Source of the DNA: Sphingomonas sp. | Lineage (GTDB): Bacteria; Pseudomonadota; Alphaproteobacteria; Sphingomonadales; Sphingomonadaceae | Assembly: GCF_024508665.1 (NCBI RefSeq) | Contig: NZ_JANINP010000001.1 | Coordinates: 434,001-498,000, forward strand | Reading direction: 5' to 3' | Length of the DNA stretch: 64,000 nt | Shown here: positions 50,473 to 59,202 of the stretch, piece by piece | Layout of the letters: the number at the start of each line of letters is the position of its first letter | How positions within the stretch are numbered: position 1 is the stretch's first letter | Translations under genes and position numbers: made by a program | The notes under the pieces: model-generated | Databases searched by the model: none | What the model was told of the DNA's origin: nothing | What the model saw: only the letters and a program-made list of their open reading frames with translations

Positions 50473-50525
50473 CCCGCCTCCGCCGTCAACTTGTTGAATC
50501 AACAAGTCAATCGGTGGGAAGCGGG
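50473..50525. repeat. long imperfect hairpin in the 433-base gap after the efflux operon
   Basis: Centre: CTTGTTGA-a-TCAACAAG, a perfect 8-1-8 palindrome at 50490-50506. Outer stem: CCCGC (50473-50477) with GCGGG (50521-50525), and further pairs between. It may be a terminator or structured leader. The rest of 50319-50472 shows AT-rich sequence (around 50390-50460) without genes. Confidence 0.6.
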
Positions 50526-50540
50526 CCGTCTAATATCGCT

Positions 50541-50594
50541 TTACCAGGGACGAATGGTTTCGCCGTGGACGAGCGCAATAAGAAACGCGAGCAT
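50541..50594 (-). CDS. possible 17-residue leader peptide or small protein
   Basis: ATG at 50594 (complement) to TAA at 50541; the product is MLAFLIALVHGETIRPW, hydrophobic in the first nine residues. The start has aggag 9 bases upstream on the reverse strand, and a plausible promoter (ttgctt, then taagaa after about 17 bases) lies further up at about 50632-50662. Next on the same transcript comes the hairpin at 50473-50525. Candidate leader peptide or small protein; short, so chance is not excluded. Confidence 0.35.
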   Translation of the reverse strand: MLAFLIALVHGETIRPW

Positions 50595-50751
50595 TGCTTT
50601 ACTCCTGATGCGCCCACCCCGGGCACGGGAGTTTCTTAATAACTTTTTAACTTAAAAGCAATCGCGATTCCGGGCGGTTACGTGTTTTCCCTGAGGTCGG
50701 GGCTTGGGAGCTTAAGAGTTCTTTCAGGCCCTTTGGGGTAGCAGGGCGGCG

Positions 50752-52110
50752 ATGACGCGCGTTCGCATCCCGATCAGCCCGGCCGAAGAGCCGGTAGGCC
50801 AATCCGGCCTATCGTCGACATCGCGGAGCCGTATGCGCGGTGCCGCGACCCCGTTTGCGCAGGTTTCCGCCACGAAACCCTGGGCCGTCCAGGCACTTGC
50901 CCAAATGACCAACCAGGCATTCCTGCGCCGGCATCTCGGTGTCGCGCGGTCGAACGACATCGCATTCGATATCGCCGACCGAATCGCCAATGCGATGCCC
51001 GGCGTGGTGGCCACGGTGATCGGCCGCTGGACGGTCGAAGTGGACACTTGCGTCGCCGACACCGCGGAACTTCAACAATTCTCCGACAGGTTGACCGAAG
51101 CGCTCGCCGCGCCCTTCGACCTCGACGGCGAACGCCATCACATCGACCTGGCCATCGGTATCGCTGCCGGACCCCCGGGTACGTTGGACGACATTCGCCT
51201 TGCTGAGGAAGCCGAGGACGCGTTGGTTCAATCGCGCAACGAAAGCCAATTGGTGTTGCGCGACTTGTCGCAAGTCGACCCGATGGTCGACAAATTGGCG
51301 TTGAAGCGTGAGCTCAAGGGAGCGATCGATCGCGGCGAGCTGTTCCTGCAATATCAGCCCAAGGTGCATGTCCGCCGCCAGGAGATCGCGAGCGCCGAGG
51401 CGTTGGTGCGCTGGCGCCACCCCACGCGTGGACTGATCCTGCCGAGCGACTTCATTCCGCTGGCCGAAACCTCTCGCGATATCGACCGGCTGACGCTGTG
51501 GACGATTGAGCAGGTCATTGCCGATCAGCATTATCTCCGGGCCGACGGCCAGGAGATCACGATCTTCGTCAACATTTCCGGCCAATTGCTGAGCAACGTG
51601 TCATTCGTGAAGCGTGCGTGCGAAATGGTCAGTAAAGCGGGCGTCCCGCTCGGCTTCGAGATCACTGAAACTTCGGTCATCCGCGATCCCGTCAGCGCGA
51701 TCGCAAACCTGAATATCTTCGCCGATCACGGCATCGCGATCGCTATCGACGATTATGGCGCTGGCCTTTCGAGCCTTGCCTATCTCAAGCAATTGCCGGC
51801 CCGAGAGCTCAAGATCGACAAGATGTTCGTCCTGCAGCTGACCAGCAGCAACCGCGATCCCTTGATCGTGCGATCGACCATCGATCTTGCCCACGCGCTG
51901 GAAATGGAAGTGACCGCCGAGGGCGTCGAAACGCCAGCTGCGCTGGCGTTGCTCAGCGTGATGGGATGCGACATGATCCAGGGCTATCTGATCAGCCGCC
52001 CGGTCGAGATCGAGGCGTTCCGCCAGTTCCTGCGCGATCATAAGGACGCCGCGCTGGTGGATTCAGCGCGAGCCAGTTTCCGCGCCGCCGCTTTCCGCCG
52101 CCTCGGCTAA
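50752..52110 (+). CDS. EAL domain protein with degenerate GGDEF-like part
   Basis: 452 residues. An N-terminal GGDEF-like region has lost the signature and probably does not make c-di-GMP. The C-terminal EAL domain keeps the catalytic set: Glu216 (AEALVRW), Asn in FVNISG, ITET, IDDYGAG, ELKIDK, and AEGVET with QGYLISRP. It is thus likely an active c-di-GMP phosphodiesterase. The ATG at 50752 has aggg upstream. The TPR kinase follows after 56 bases; these could form a signalling group, perhaps surface or stress related, but this is inference. Confidence 0.87.
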   Translation: MTRVRIPISPAEEPVGQSGLSSTSRSRMRGAATPFAQVSATKPWAVQALAQMTNQAFLRRHLGVARSNDIAFDIADRIANAMPGVVATVIGRWTVEVDTCVADTAELQQFSDRLTEALAAPFDLDGERHHIDLAIGIAAGPPGTLDDIRLAEEAEDALVQSRNESQLVLRDLSQVDPMVDKLALKRELKGAIDRGELFLQYQPKVHVRRQEIASAEALVRWRHPTRGLILPSDFIPLAETSRDIDRLTLWTIEQVIADQHYLRADGQEITIFVNISGQLLSNVSFVKRACEMVSKAGVPLGFEITETSVIRDPVSAIANLNIFADHGIAIAIDDYGAGLSSLAYLKQLPARELKIDKMFVLQLTSSNRDPLIVRSTIDLAHALEMEVTAEGVETPAALALLSVMGCDMIQGYLISRPVEIEAFRQFLRDHKDAALVDSARASFRAAAFRRLG

Positions 52111-52166
52111 TCGACGATGGCGGCCTTAGGGCGGTTTTAACGTCGCAAGTTCATTCTGGTTACGTC

Positions 52167-54581
52167 ATGAATCGGTGGATCCTACGCGCGTGCACGCTGT
52201 TTGCGATTTTCGTCGCGACCCCGTGCGTGGCGCAGGTCGAAGGGGCGCCGGTCGACAAGGCGCAAGTCGACAAGGCGCTAGACGACGTCAAGGCGACGAT
52301 GGGCATCGATCCGCAGCTGACGGTGCAGAAGGCGATTGCCGCGCGCCAGCTCGCTCAGCGTATGGCGGAGCCGGATCGCGACGTCGAGATCGCCACGGCG
52401 CTGTGGCTCCAGGGTGTCGCGTCCAATTTCAGCGGCAAGCCCGCCGCCGCGGGCCAATTGCTGGCGCAAGCGCTGATCATCACCGAACGGGCTGCGAAGG
52501 GCAGCAAACTCAACGCCGATATCTTGCTTGCCCGGGGCAGTTGGAATGCCGACAAGGCCGACATCGCCAACGCGTTGCGCGACTATCAAGCGGCGCACGA
52601 CCTCTATCGCGCGATCGGCGATACGACTGGCCAAGCCAAGGCGTTGATCGGCATTGCCGGGATCTACCTTGATGCCAACGATTTCGATGGCGCGATCAAG
52701 AACAGCGACAAGGCGCTCGCGGTCGGCAGCAACGACCCTCAACTGCTGAGCACGATCCACGGCAACCGCGGCGACGCGCTCCGCGAATTGAAACGCTATG
52801 ACGAGGCTGAAGTCGAGTTTCAGAAGGCGCTCAAATTCGCGCGACAAAGCCGGAATCCGGCCCTCGAAGCGATGGTGTTGCGCAATCTGGCCCGAAACGA
52901 ATTGTGGGCAGGGAGGCTCGACGACGCCGAAAGGACAATCGCACAGGGCTTCCGCCTGACCGACAGTTCCTCGCGCGACGATGCTGCCCAGCTCTGGGCG
53001 CTTGCCGCCAAGGCCGCGTTCGAGCGTCGCAAGCTGACCGAGGCGCGCGCGAAGATCGAACGAGCCTTTGCGTTGGCGGGGAGCGCGGTCGACACCGTGG
53101 CATTCTGGCAGGCGCACACGACGGCCTATGACATCTACAAGGCCCTTGGCGACACGCCGCAAGCGCTGCACCAGCTCGAGGTGATTCGCGCGATCGATGA
53201 AAAGACGACGACGACCGCGCGATCGAATAACACCGCGCTGATGAGCGCAAAGTTCGACTTCGCCAACCAGGAACTCCAGATCGCCAAGCTGCAGGCCGAC
53301 GAGGCCAAGAGGCGCGCCGATGCGCAATTCTGGATATTCGTCGCCACCGCGACCGTTTCGATCGTGGTGTTCGGCATGCTGAGCTTCGGCCTGATCACGA
53401 TTCGTCGCAGCCGGAACCAGGTGCGCGCGGCCAATGTCGACCTCGAAGCGAGCAATGCCGCTCTAGGCAAGGCGCTGGCTGCCAAGACCGAATTCCTGGC
53501 CACTACCAGCCACGAAATTCGAACGCCGCTGAACGGGATCCTGGGGATGACTCAGGTGATGCTGGCCGACCGACGGCTAGATCCCGCGATGCGCGATCGC
53601 ATCGGCGTGGTGCATGGTGCTGGCGTGTCGATGCGCGCGCTGGTCGACGACATTCTCGACGTGGCCAAGATGGAGACGGGCAATCTGACGATCGAGCGCG
53701 CGCCGGTCGACCTGGCGGCGATGCTGCGCGACGTATCGCGCATGTGGCAGGATCAGGCTGCCGCGAAGGGTGTCGGATTCGAACTCGATGTCAGCGAAGC
53801 GCCGTCCCGGATCGAGAGCGATCCGGCGCGTTTGCGGCAAATTGCGTTCAATCTGCTTTCCAATGCTCTGAAATTCACCCAAAATGGATATATTCACGTC
53901 CGGTCGGGGGTGATTCAGGGGGCCGACGGCGAATACGTGACCATCGAAATCCGCGATACGGGGATCGGGATCCCGCCGGACAAGCTCGAACTTATCTTCG
54001 AGTCGTTCCGTCAGGCTGACGCCGGCACCACGCGTCAGTTCGGCGGCACCGGCCTAGGTTTGGCGATTTGCCGCAACATTGCACGGGCGATGGGCGGCGA
54101 CGTCACCGTGGCGAGCGTTCCGGGCGAGGGGTCTACGTTTACGGTGGCGGTCCCCTTGGTTCGCGTCGCCGAAGAACAGGCTACAGCGATCGACGACGAG
54201 CAAGGCAAGGCTCTGCTGATCCTCGACAAGAATCCGATCAGTCGAGCGATGCTCAAGACTTTATTCGCCCAGCGTTTTCCTTCGGTGAAGATCGCCGGAT
54301 CGATCGACGATGCCGCCGCGATGTTGAAAGAAGGTGGAATCCAGCGGATTCTTACCGACGAAGCGACGATGGGGATGGACGGCGACGTGGAGGCGGGAAT
54401 CGCGCGCCTGAACGGTGCGCCGATATCATTGCTATGGACAAGCCCGGATGCCGCCGACCGCACCCGGTTAACCGCGGCAGGCGTAGATCAACTGATTGCC
54501 AAGCCGATTGCCGGCGCCGCGTTGGTTCAAACAATCGTTTCGGTAGCGAAAGATGAAGATGTTGATAGTCGGGCCGCTTAG
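52167..54581 (+). CDS. TPR sensor histidine kinase with receiver-like tail
   Basis: 804 residues. Signal peptide (about 1-22), periplasmic TPR-like helical repeats (about 60-360), one membrane helix (388-412), coiled-coil linker, HisKA with His449 (TSHEIRTPLNG) and HATPase (N box LLSNALKFT, G boxes DTGIGIPP and GGTGLGLAI). Residues about 680-800 look like a receiver domain, but the first acidic pair is changed (LLILDKNP) and the phosphoacceptor site is ILTDEATM; only the final IAKPI lysine is normal. So phosphotransfer probably goes to the separate response regulator downstream (54648). Confidence 0.9.
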   Translation: MNRWILRACTLFAIFVATPCVAQVEGAPVDKAQVDKALDDVKATMGIDPQLTVQKAIAARQLAQRMAEPDRDVEIATALWLQGVASNFSGKPAAAGQLLAQALIITERAAKGSKLNADILLARGSWNADKADIANALRDYQAAHDLYRAIGDTTGQAKALIGIAGIYLDANDFDGAIKNSDKALAVGSNDPQLLSTIHGNRGDALRELKRYDEAEVEFQKALKFARQSRNPALEAMVLRNLARNELWAGRLDDAERTIAQGFRLTDSSSRDDAAQLWALAAKAAFERRKLTEARAKIERAFALAGSAVDTVAFWQAHTTAYDIYKALGDTPQALHQLEVIRAIDEKTTTTARSNNTALMSAKFDFANQELQIAKLQADEAKRRADAQFWIFVATATVSIVVFGMLSFGLITIRRSRNQVRAANVDLEASNAALGKALAAKTEFLATTSHEIRTPLNGILGMTQVMLADRRLDPAMRDRIGVVHGAGVSMRALVDDILDVAKMETGNLTIERAPVDLAAMLRDVSRMWQDQAAAKGVGFELDVSEAPSRIESDPARLRQIAFNLLSNALKFTQNGYIHVRSGVIQGADGEYVTIEIRDTGIGIPPDKLELIFESFRQADAGTTRQFGGTGLGLAICRNIARAMGGDVTVASVPGEGSTFTVAVPLVRVAEEQATAIDDEQGKALLILDKNPISRAMLKTLFAQRFPSVKIAGSIDDAAAMLKEGGIQRILTDEATMGMDGDVEAGIARLNGAPISLLWTSPDAADRTRLTAAGVDQLIAKPIAGAALVQTIVSVAKDEDVDSRAA

Positions 54582-54647
54582 GCGGATAGGGGGATCGACC
54601 ATGATCTCTAATGCCCCCCACGCTGCGGTCCGGACCGGTCCGCTACG

Positions 54648-55034
54648 ATGAACGTGCTTTTCATTGAGGATGATCCGATGAATCGGCGCGTCGTCGCCGA
54701 CATGCTGGACGTGGCGGGGGCGGCAATGACCGAGGCGGAAAGCGCCGAGATCGGTCTGAAACTGATCGACGAGCGCGATTTCGACATGGCGCTGGTCGAC
54801 CTGCGCATGCCGGGGATGGATGGCATTACCGCGATCCGACGCATTCGTGAGCGGCCCGATGCCAAAGCCAAGCTGCCGATCATCGTCGTTACGGCTGATA
54901 CCGCGATCGACCTGCGCGAACGCTGCATCGCGGCGGGCGCCAACGAGGTGCTGTTCAAGCCGGTCGCGATGGACGCTCTGTTCGAGGCGATGGGGCGCAT
55001 TCTCGCCAGCGGCGAGGGCGACGTGATTCTTTAG
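54648..55034 (+). CDS. single-domain response regulator (CheY-like)
   Basis: 128 residues containing only a receiver domain. Acidic pair Asp8/Asp9 (FIEDDPMN), phosphoacceptor Asp51 (ALVDLRMPGMDG), Thr82 and Lys104 (LFKPVAM) are all in place. Being without output domain, it may act by protein binding, or as phosphate shuttle. It lies 66 bases after the kinase gene on the same strand and is probably co-expressed; the defective receiver tail of the kinase makes this protein its likely partner. Confidence 0.9.
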   Translation: MNVLFIEDDPMNRRVVADMLDVAGAAMTEAESAEIGLKLIDERDFDMALVDLRMPGMDGITAIRRIRERPDAKAKLPIIVVTADTAIDLRERCIAAGANEVLFKPVAMDALFEAMGRILASGEGDVIL

Positions 55035-55131
55035 CGCTATTTTGGCTTCGCTGGGTCGGTGCCGGTTTCAGCTTCAATGAAAAGGATCTTAGCCATTTCG
55101 GCTCGCCCGCGCTCGTGGCAAGAGCGCTGCC

Positions 55132-56022
55132 ATGATCGAACGTCTTTCCGCTGAACCGCGGCCGCTCGGTAGAAGCGGCATCCTCGTCTCACCGATCGCC
55201 TGGGGCATGTGGCGGCTGCGCGGTGACGATATCGCCGGCGCCACGGCGCTGATCGAAGCGGCGCTCGATAGCGGAATCACGCTGTTCGACACGGCCGATA
55301 TCTATGGATTCAACGGCACGAGCGGATTCGGCGATGCCGAGACGGCGCTAGGTCGCGTGCTGCAAGGCGCGCCTGAATTGCGGGCGCATATGGTGGTGGC
55401 GACCAAGGGAGGGATCATTCCCGGGGTGCCGTATGATTCGAGTCCGGCCTATCTCGAGCGCGCGCTCGACGCATCGCTGCGACGCCTGGGTATCGAGCAG
55501 GTGGATCTCTGGCAGGTCCATCGTCCGGATCTGCTTGCGCATCCTCAGGAGCTGGCGGCTGCGCTCGAGAAGATGATCGCAAGTGGGAAGACCCTGGCGA
55601 TCGGTGTGTCCAACTTCACGCCGGCGCAGGTCGCGGCCCTCGAAAGCTTCCTTACCGTGCCGCTGGCGAGCACCCAGCCCGAATTCTCGCCGCTACACAC
55701 CGATCCCCTCTGGGATGGCACGCTCGACTTGGCGATGACGCGCGATCATGCCGTCCTGGCTTGGTCGCCGCTAGGCGGTGGGAGGCTCGGTCAGAACGGA
55801 CCGGTTGCGGCCTTGTTGGAAGGGAAGGGCGCACAACATGGCGTCTCCGCCGTAGCTGCGACTTATGCCTGGCTGATGGCGCATCCGGCGCGGGTCATTC
55901 CGATCGTCGGCAGTCAGCGCGTCGAGCGAATCCTTGAGACGCGCGACGCCTTCAAGGTCGAATGGTCGCGTGCCGAATGGTACGGCGTCTTGCAGGCATC
56001 GATGGGAAAGAAACTACCCTGA
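55132..56022 (+). CDS. aldo/keto reductase
   Basis: 296 residues, TIM barrel. Catalytic tetrad: Asp53, Tyr58 (LFDTADIYGF), Lys92 (VATKGGI) and His130 (WQVHRPD). The sequence IGVSNFTPAQVAALESF and LAWSPLGGGRLG are family marks. Uses NADPH to reduce carbonyl compounds; natural substrate unknown. ATG at 55132. No relatives nearby; it stands alone between the two-component genes and tRNA-Cys. Confidence 0.92.
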   Translation: MIERLSAEPRPLGRSGILVSPIAWGMWRLRGDDIAGATALIEAALDSGITLFDTADIYGFNGTSGFGDAETALGRVLQGAPELRAHMVVATKGGIIPGVPYDSSPAYLERALDASLRRLGIEQVDLWQVHRPDLLAHPQELAAALEKMIASGKTLAIGVSNFTPAQVAALESFLTVPLASTQPEFSPLHTDPLWDGTLDLAMTRDHAVLAWSPLGGGRLGQNGPVAALLEGKGAQHGVSAVAATYAWLMAHPARVIPIVGSQRVERILETRDAFKVEWSRAEWYGVLQASMGKKLP

Positions 56023-56046
56023 CCGTCGGTCGCGATATCGCGATGA

Positions 56047-56120
56047 TGGAGGCCCGTGCCGGAATCGAACCGGCGTAAACGGATTTGCAGTCCGGTGCGT
56101 AACCACTCCGCCAACGGGCC
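56047..56120 (-). tRNA. tRNA-Cys (GCA)
   Basis: The reverse strand forms a full cloverleaf: acceptor ggcccgt/acgggcc (56114-56120 with 56051-56057), discriminator T at 56050 and encoded CCA at 56047-56049. The anticodon loop is ctgcaaa, giving anticodon GCA for cysteine. The T-loop ggttcgaatcc is standard. 74 bases with CCA. It lies convergently with the aldo/keto reductase gene. Confidence 0.95.
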
Positions 56121-56302
56121 TCGAAGGCGTGGTAAGGCGCGGGGCTTTGCGCATCGGACGGCCTCAAGTCAACAGCGGCTTTATATGACGTTTGTAATTT
56201 AATGCGCTATTGCGGGTTGGCGTGCGGCGCAGCGCACCATATAGCAGCCGAGCGGCATGAAGTGTGTTGCATACGTAAAACAGTTATGCGATTGGGCGGG
56301 CT

Positions 56303-56983
56303 ATGAACAATTTGGCGCCAGGGACGGTCGGCGAGGATATCAGCTTCGAGGCGATGCGCCATGCCATGGTGCAGAGCCAGTTGCGCACCAACGCGGTCAA
56401 CGATCCGCGCGTGGTGACTGCGATGGCCAGGGTGCCGCGCGAGGCGTTCGTCCCCGAAAGCGCGCGCCGGCTCGCCTACCGCGACACTGCTGTAGCGATC
56501 GGTAGCGGCCGTTACCTCAACCTGCCGATCGCCACCGGCAAATTGCTGACCGAGGCCTATCTGGAGCCCGGCGACCGGGTGCTGCTGATCGGCGCCGCCG
56601 GCGGTTATACTGCCGCTGTGCTGTCCAGTCTGGTACGTTCGGTCGTCGCCGTCGAAAGCGATGCCGATCTTGCCGCGCACGCCCGTGCCGCACTGGCGGG
56701 TTACGGCAATGTCGAGTTGGTGGAGGGGCCGCTCGATCAAGGTCATGCGCCGGGTGCGCCTTATGACGTGCTGATCGTCGATGGCTGCGTGGAGCTAATT
56801 CCCGAATCGCTCGTCGGTCAGGTGATTCCCGGAGGGCGGGTGGTGACCGGGCTGCGCGAACGTGGCGTATCGCGCCTGGCGTCGGGACGTACGATCAAGG
56901 GGGCGTTCGGGCTGCGCGCTTTCGCCGACGTGGATTGCGTCGCGCTGCCCGGTTTTTCGGCGCCGCGGAGCTTCGCCTTTTGA
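56303..56983 (+). CDS. PIMT-like methyltransferase upstream of tolC
   Basis: 226 residues of the protein-L-isoaspartate methyltransferase fold: MVQSQLRTNAVNDPRVVTAMARVPREAFVP at the start, and a SAM loop VLLIGAAGGYTAAVLS. In the PIMT catalytic segment, the usual GQTISQP is replaced by SGRYLNLPIATGK, so true isoaspartate repair is doubtful. The family form next to tolC is frequent in sphingomonads. ATG at 56303 with gggcggg upstream. It ends 33 bases before tolC, so they are probably one transcript. Confidence 0.82.
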   Translation: MNNLAPGTVGEDISFEAMRHAMVQSQLRTNAVNDPRVVTAMARVPREAFVPESARRLAYRDTAVAIGSGRYLNLPIATGKLLTEAYLEPGDRVLLIGAAGGYTAAVLSSLVRSVVAVESDADLAAHARAALAGYGNVELVEGPLDQGHAPGAPYDVLIVDGCVELIPESLVGQVIPGGRVVTGLRERGVSRLASGRTIKGAFGLRAFADVDCVALPGFSAPRSFAF

Positions 56984-57016
56984 AAGAAATGGCGTTTTGA
57001 AAGAGGTGGGGATTTG

Positions 57017-58522
57017 ATGCGCGTTTCCGTTTTGCTCGCTGGTGTAGCCATGGTCGCGGTCGCCGCCGTCCCGGCTGCCGCCGACACTCTGCGCGAAGCG
57101 CTTGTCAAAGCGTACAACACCAATCCGGGCTTAGCCGCGGAGCGCGCCAATGTCCGTGCGTCCGATGAGAACGTCCCGATCGCCAAGGCGCAGGGACGTC
57201 CCAATGTCGGGGTCAGCGGCAACTATACCGAGAATGCCCTGAACAGCAGCCAGAACAGCTTGCTGTCGCCCGATCGCCAGCTTCAGGCGAGCGCGCAACT
57301 CGCCGTGCCGGTGTATAGCGGCGGCCGTGTCCGCAACTCGATCAAGGGGGCCGAAACGCGCGTCGAGGCGAGCCGGATGCAGCTGCGCGGCACCGAATCG
57401 GATACCTTCGTCGGCGTGGTCGGTGCCTATATGGACGTCATCCGCGACGAAGCGATCGTCGGGCTGAACAAGGAAAATGTGAAGGTGCTGGAGGTCAACC
57501 TCCAGGCCGCCAAGGATCGGTTCCAGGTCGGCGACCTGACGCGCACAGACGTCGCGCAGTCCGATGCGCGCCTGTCGGTCGCGCGCGGCCAATTGGAACA
57601 GGCCCAGGCCCAGCTCATCTCCAGCAAGGAAAGTTACATCCGGGTGGTTGGCTCGCCTCCGGGACAGCTGGAAGATCCGCCCGCTTTGCCGAACCTTCCC
57701 AATGCGCCCGACGATGCGGTCGAGGTTGCGCTCAGGAACAATCCGGTGCTGCTCGCGGCGCAACGCAACAGCGATGCGACACGCTTCGACATCGATGCGG
57801 CCAAGGGCGCGCGGCTGCCGACATTGAGCGGCGTCGTCGGCGGCAATTACTTCAATTATCTGGGTTCCTACGGCTCCGGCACCAGCCCGAAGCCGGGTCA
57901 GTCCGGCTCGGCTGGCACTGTCGGGCTGCAATTCTCGGTCCCGCTCTATCAGGGCGGCGGCCCGTCGGCACAGGTCCGCCAAGCGCAGGCGCGCCGCGCC
58001 CAAGCGCTCGAACAGGCAACCGATACCGAGCGCGGCGTGATCGCGCAGGCGCGCTCGGCTTATGCGATCTGGAAGTCCTCGCTCGAGGTGATCGCCTCGT
58101 CGCAACGCGCGGTTGAAGCCAACAAGCTGAGCCTCGAAGGCGTCCGCGCCGAGAATAGCGTCGGCAACCGCACGATCCTCGATATCCTCAATGCCGAGCA
58201 GGAATTGCTCAACAGCCAGGTGACCTTGGTGACCGCGCAGCGCGACGCCTATGTCGCCGGCTTCGCCTTGCTCGCGGCGATGGGACAGGCCGAAGCGCGC
58301 GACCTCGGACTCGAGGGCGGGGCGCTGTATGATCCGTTGACCAACTACAACCGCGTCAAGGGCAAATGGAGCGACTGGGACATTGATCCGGCCTATAAAC
58401 CGACCGGTACCAGCACGCGCGATACCCCGCCGCAGGACTCGTCGCAGAAGCGCCCGCTCGACCCTCAGTTGAACGCCCCGGTTGACACGGCCCCCGATCG
58501 TCCCGCAAACGAGGCCAAATAG
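57017..58522 (+). CDS. tolC: TolC family outer membrane protein
   Basis: 501 residues. Signal peptide MRVSVLLAGVAMVAVAAVPAAA, then a TolC-type repeat pair with long coiled coils (ARGQLEQAQAQLISSKESYIRVVG; EQATDTERGVIAQARSAYAIWKSSL) and porin strands (NVGVSGNYTEN, LQFSVPLYQGGG). Type I secretion or efflux exit duct. ATG at 57017 after gaggtgggg. The C-terminus is a low-complexity Pro/Asp/Lys-rich tail. Second outer-membrane factor in this window, unlike the lipoprotein type at 48843. Confidence 0.94.
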   Translation: MRVSVLLAGVAMVAVAAVPAAADTLREALVKAYNTNPGLAAERANVRASDENVPIAKAQGRPNVGVSGNYTENALNSSQNSLLSPDRQLQASAQLAVPVYSGGRVRNSIKGAETRVEASRMQLRGTESDTFVGVVGAYMDVIRDEAIVGLNKENVKVLEVNLQAAKDRFQVGDLTRTDVAQSDARLSVARGQLEQAQAQLISSKESYIRVVGSPPGQLEDPPALPNLPNAPDDAVEVALRNNPVLLAAQRNSDATRFDIDAAKGARLPTLSGVVGGNYFNYLGSYGSGTSPKPGQSGSAGTVGLQFSVPLYQGGGPSAQVRQAQARRAQALEQATDTERGVIAQARSAYAIWKSSLEVIASSQRAVEANKLSLEGVRAENSVGNRTILDILNAEQELLNSQVTLVTAQRDAYVAGFALLAAMGQAEARDLGLEGGALYDPLTNYNRVKGKWSDWDIDPAYKPTGTSTRDTPPQDSSQKRPLDPQLNAPVDTAPDRPANEAK

Positions 58523-58568
58523 CTCGCGATTTGCGCGAGTTCGTGCGTCGTCAGGAAGCAGGCCGCCT

Positions 58569-59042
58569 ATGGGGGATGTAAGCGCCGAACCGTCGATGGA
58601 GGATATCCTGTCCTCGATCAAACGGATCATCGCCGAGGATGTCGAGACCGGCGGGGCATCGCGTGCGCGCCGTCGTCCGGCTCCGCAGCCGACTCCGGTC
58701 GAGGTCGCCGAAGAGGATGACGTGCTCGAACTGAACGAGCCCGCGCCCGATTCGGATACCCCATCGATCGCGGCGCCCGTTGCCGCCCAGACTGCCGCGA
58801 CGCCGGCGCCTGTGCCCGCCGAAAAGATCATCTCTGATGAGACGGCGGAAGCCAGCCGGGCACGGCTTGCCAGCTTGTCGCGGCTCGTCGTCAAGCCCGA
58901 AGTAGCGGGTAGCGACACGCTGGAAGGGCTGGTTCGCGATATGCTGAAGCCCATGCTGCGGGACTGGCTCGACGCGAACCTGCCTAGCCTGGTCGAAGCC
59001 ATGGTCGCCAAGGAAATCGCCCGGATCACCGGTCAGCGCTGA
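58569..59042 (+). CDS. DUF2497 / PopZ-like polar organizing protein
   Basis: 157 residues. N-terminal helix SMEDILSSIKRIIAED, then a long acidic proline/alanine-rich region (about 40-95) and a C-terminal helical end (LEGLVRDMLKPMLRDWLDANLPSLVEAMVAKEIARIT). This is the PopZ plan: a disordered middle and C-terminal oligomerisation helices. PopZ anchors chromosome origins and other proteins at poles. ATG at 58569 with aggaagc upstream, next to tolC as often in alphaproteobacteria. Direct proof of function is not available here. Confidence 0.85.
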   Translation: MGDVSAEPSMEDILSSIKRIIAEDVETGGASRARRRPAPQPTPVEVAEEDDVLELNEPAPDSDTPSIAAPVAAQTAATPAPVPAEKIISDETAEASRARLASLSRLVVKPEVAGSDTLEGLVRDMLKPMLRDWLDANLPSLVEAMVAKEIARITGQR

Positions 59043-59073
59043 GACTCAAACGCTCGGTCTCCCGCCCAACACG

Positions 59074-59121
59074 CGTCATTCCCGCTTGCGCGGGGATGAC
59101 GTAGTCTGTGGCCGACAGACT
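59074..59121. repeat. palindromic repeat and hairpin upstream of the S9 peptidase
   Basis: The repeat cgtcattcccgc/gcggggatgacg (59074-59101) belongs to the 14609-14719 family. Next to it is a perfect AGTCTGT/ACAGACT hairpin with 5-base loop (59103-59121). The rest of the gap 59043-59202 has no gene. Confidence 0.7.
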
Positions 59122-59202
59122 GCTCCCCAGATCACCGACGAAGCGAGCATTTGCGGCGACGGGTAGTTGCTCGGGCAACCACCTTCTGCTCTACCTCGGG
59201 TC

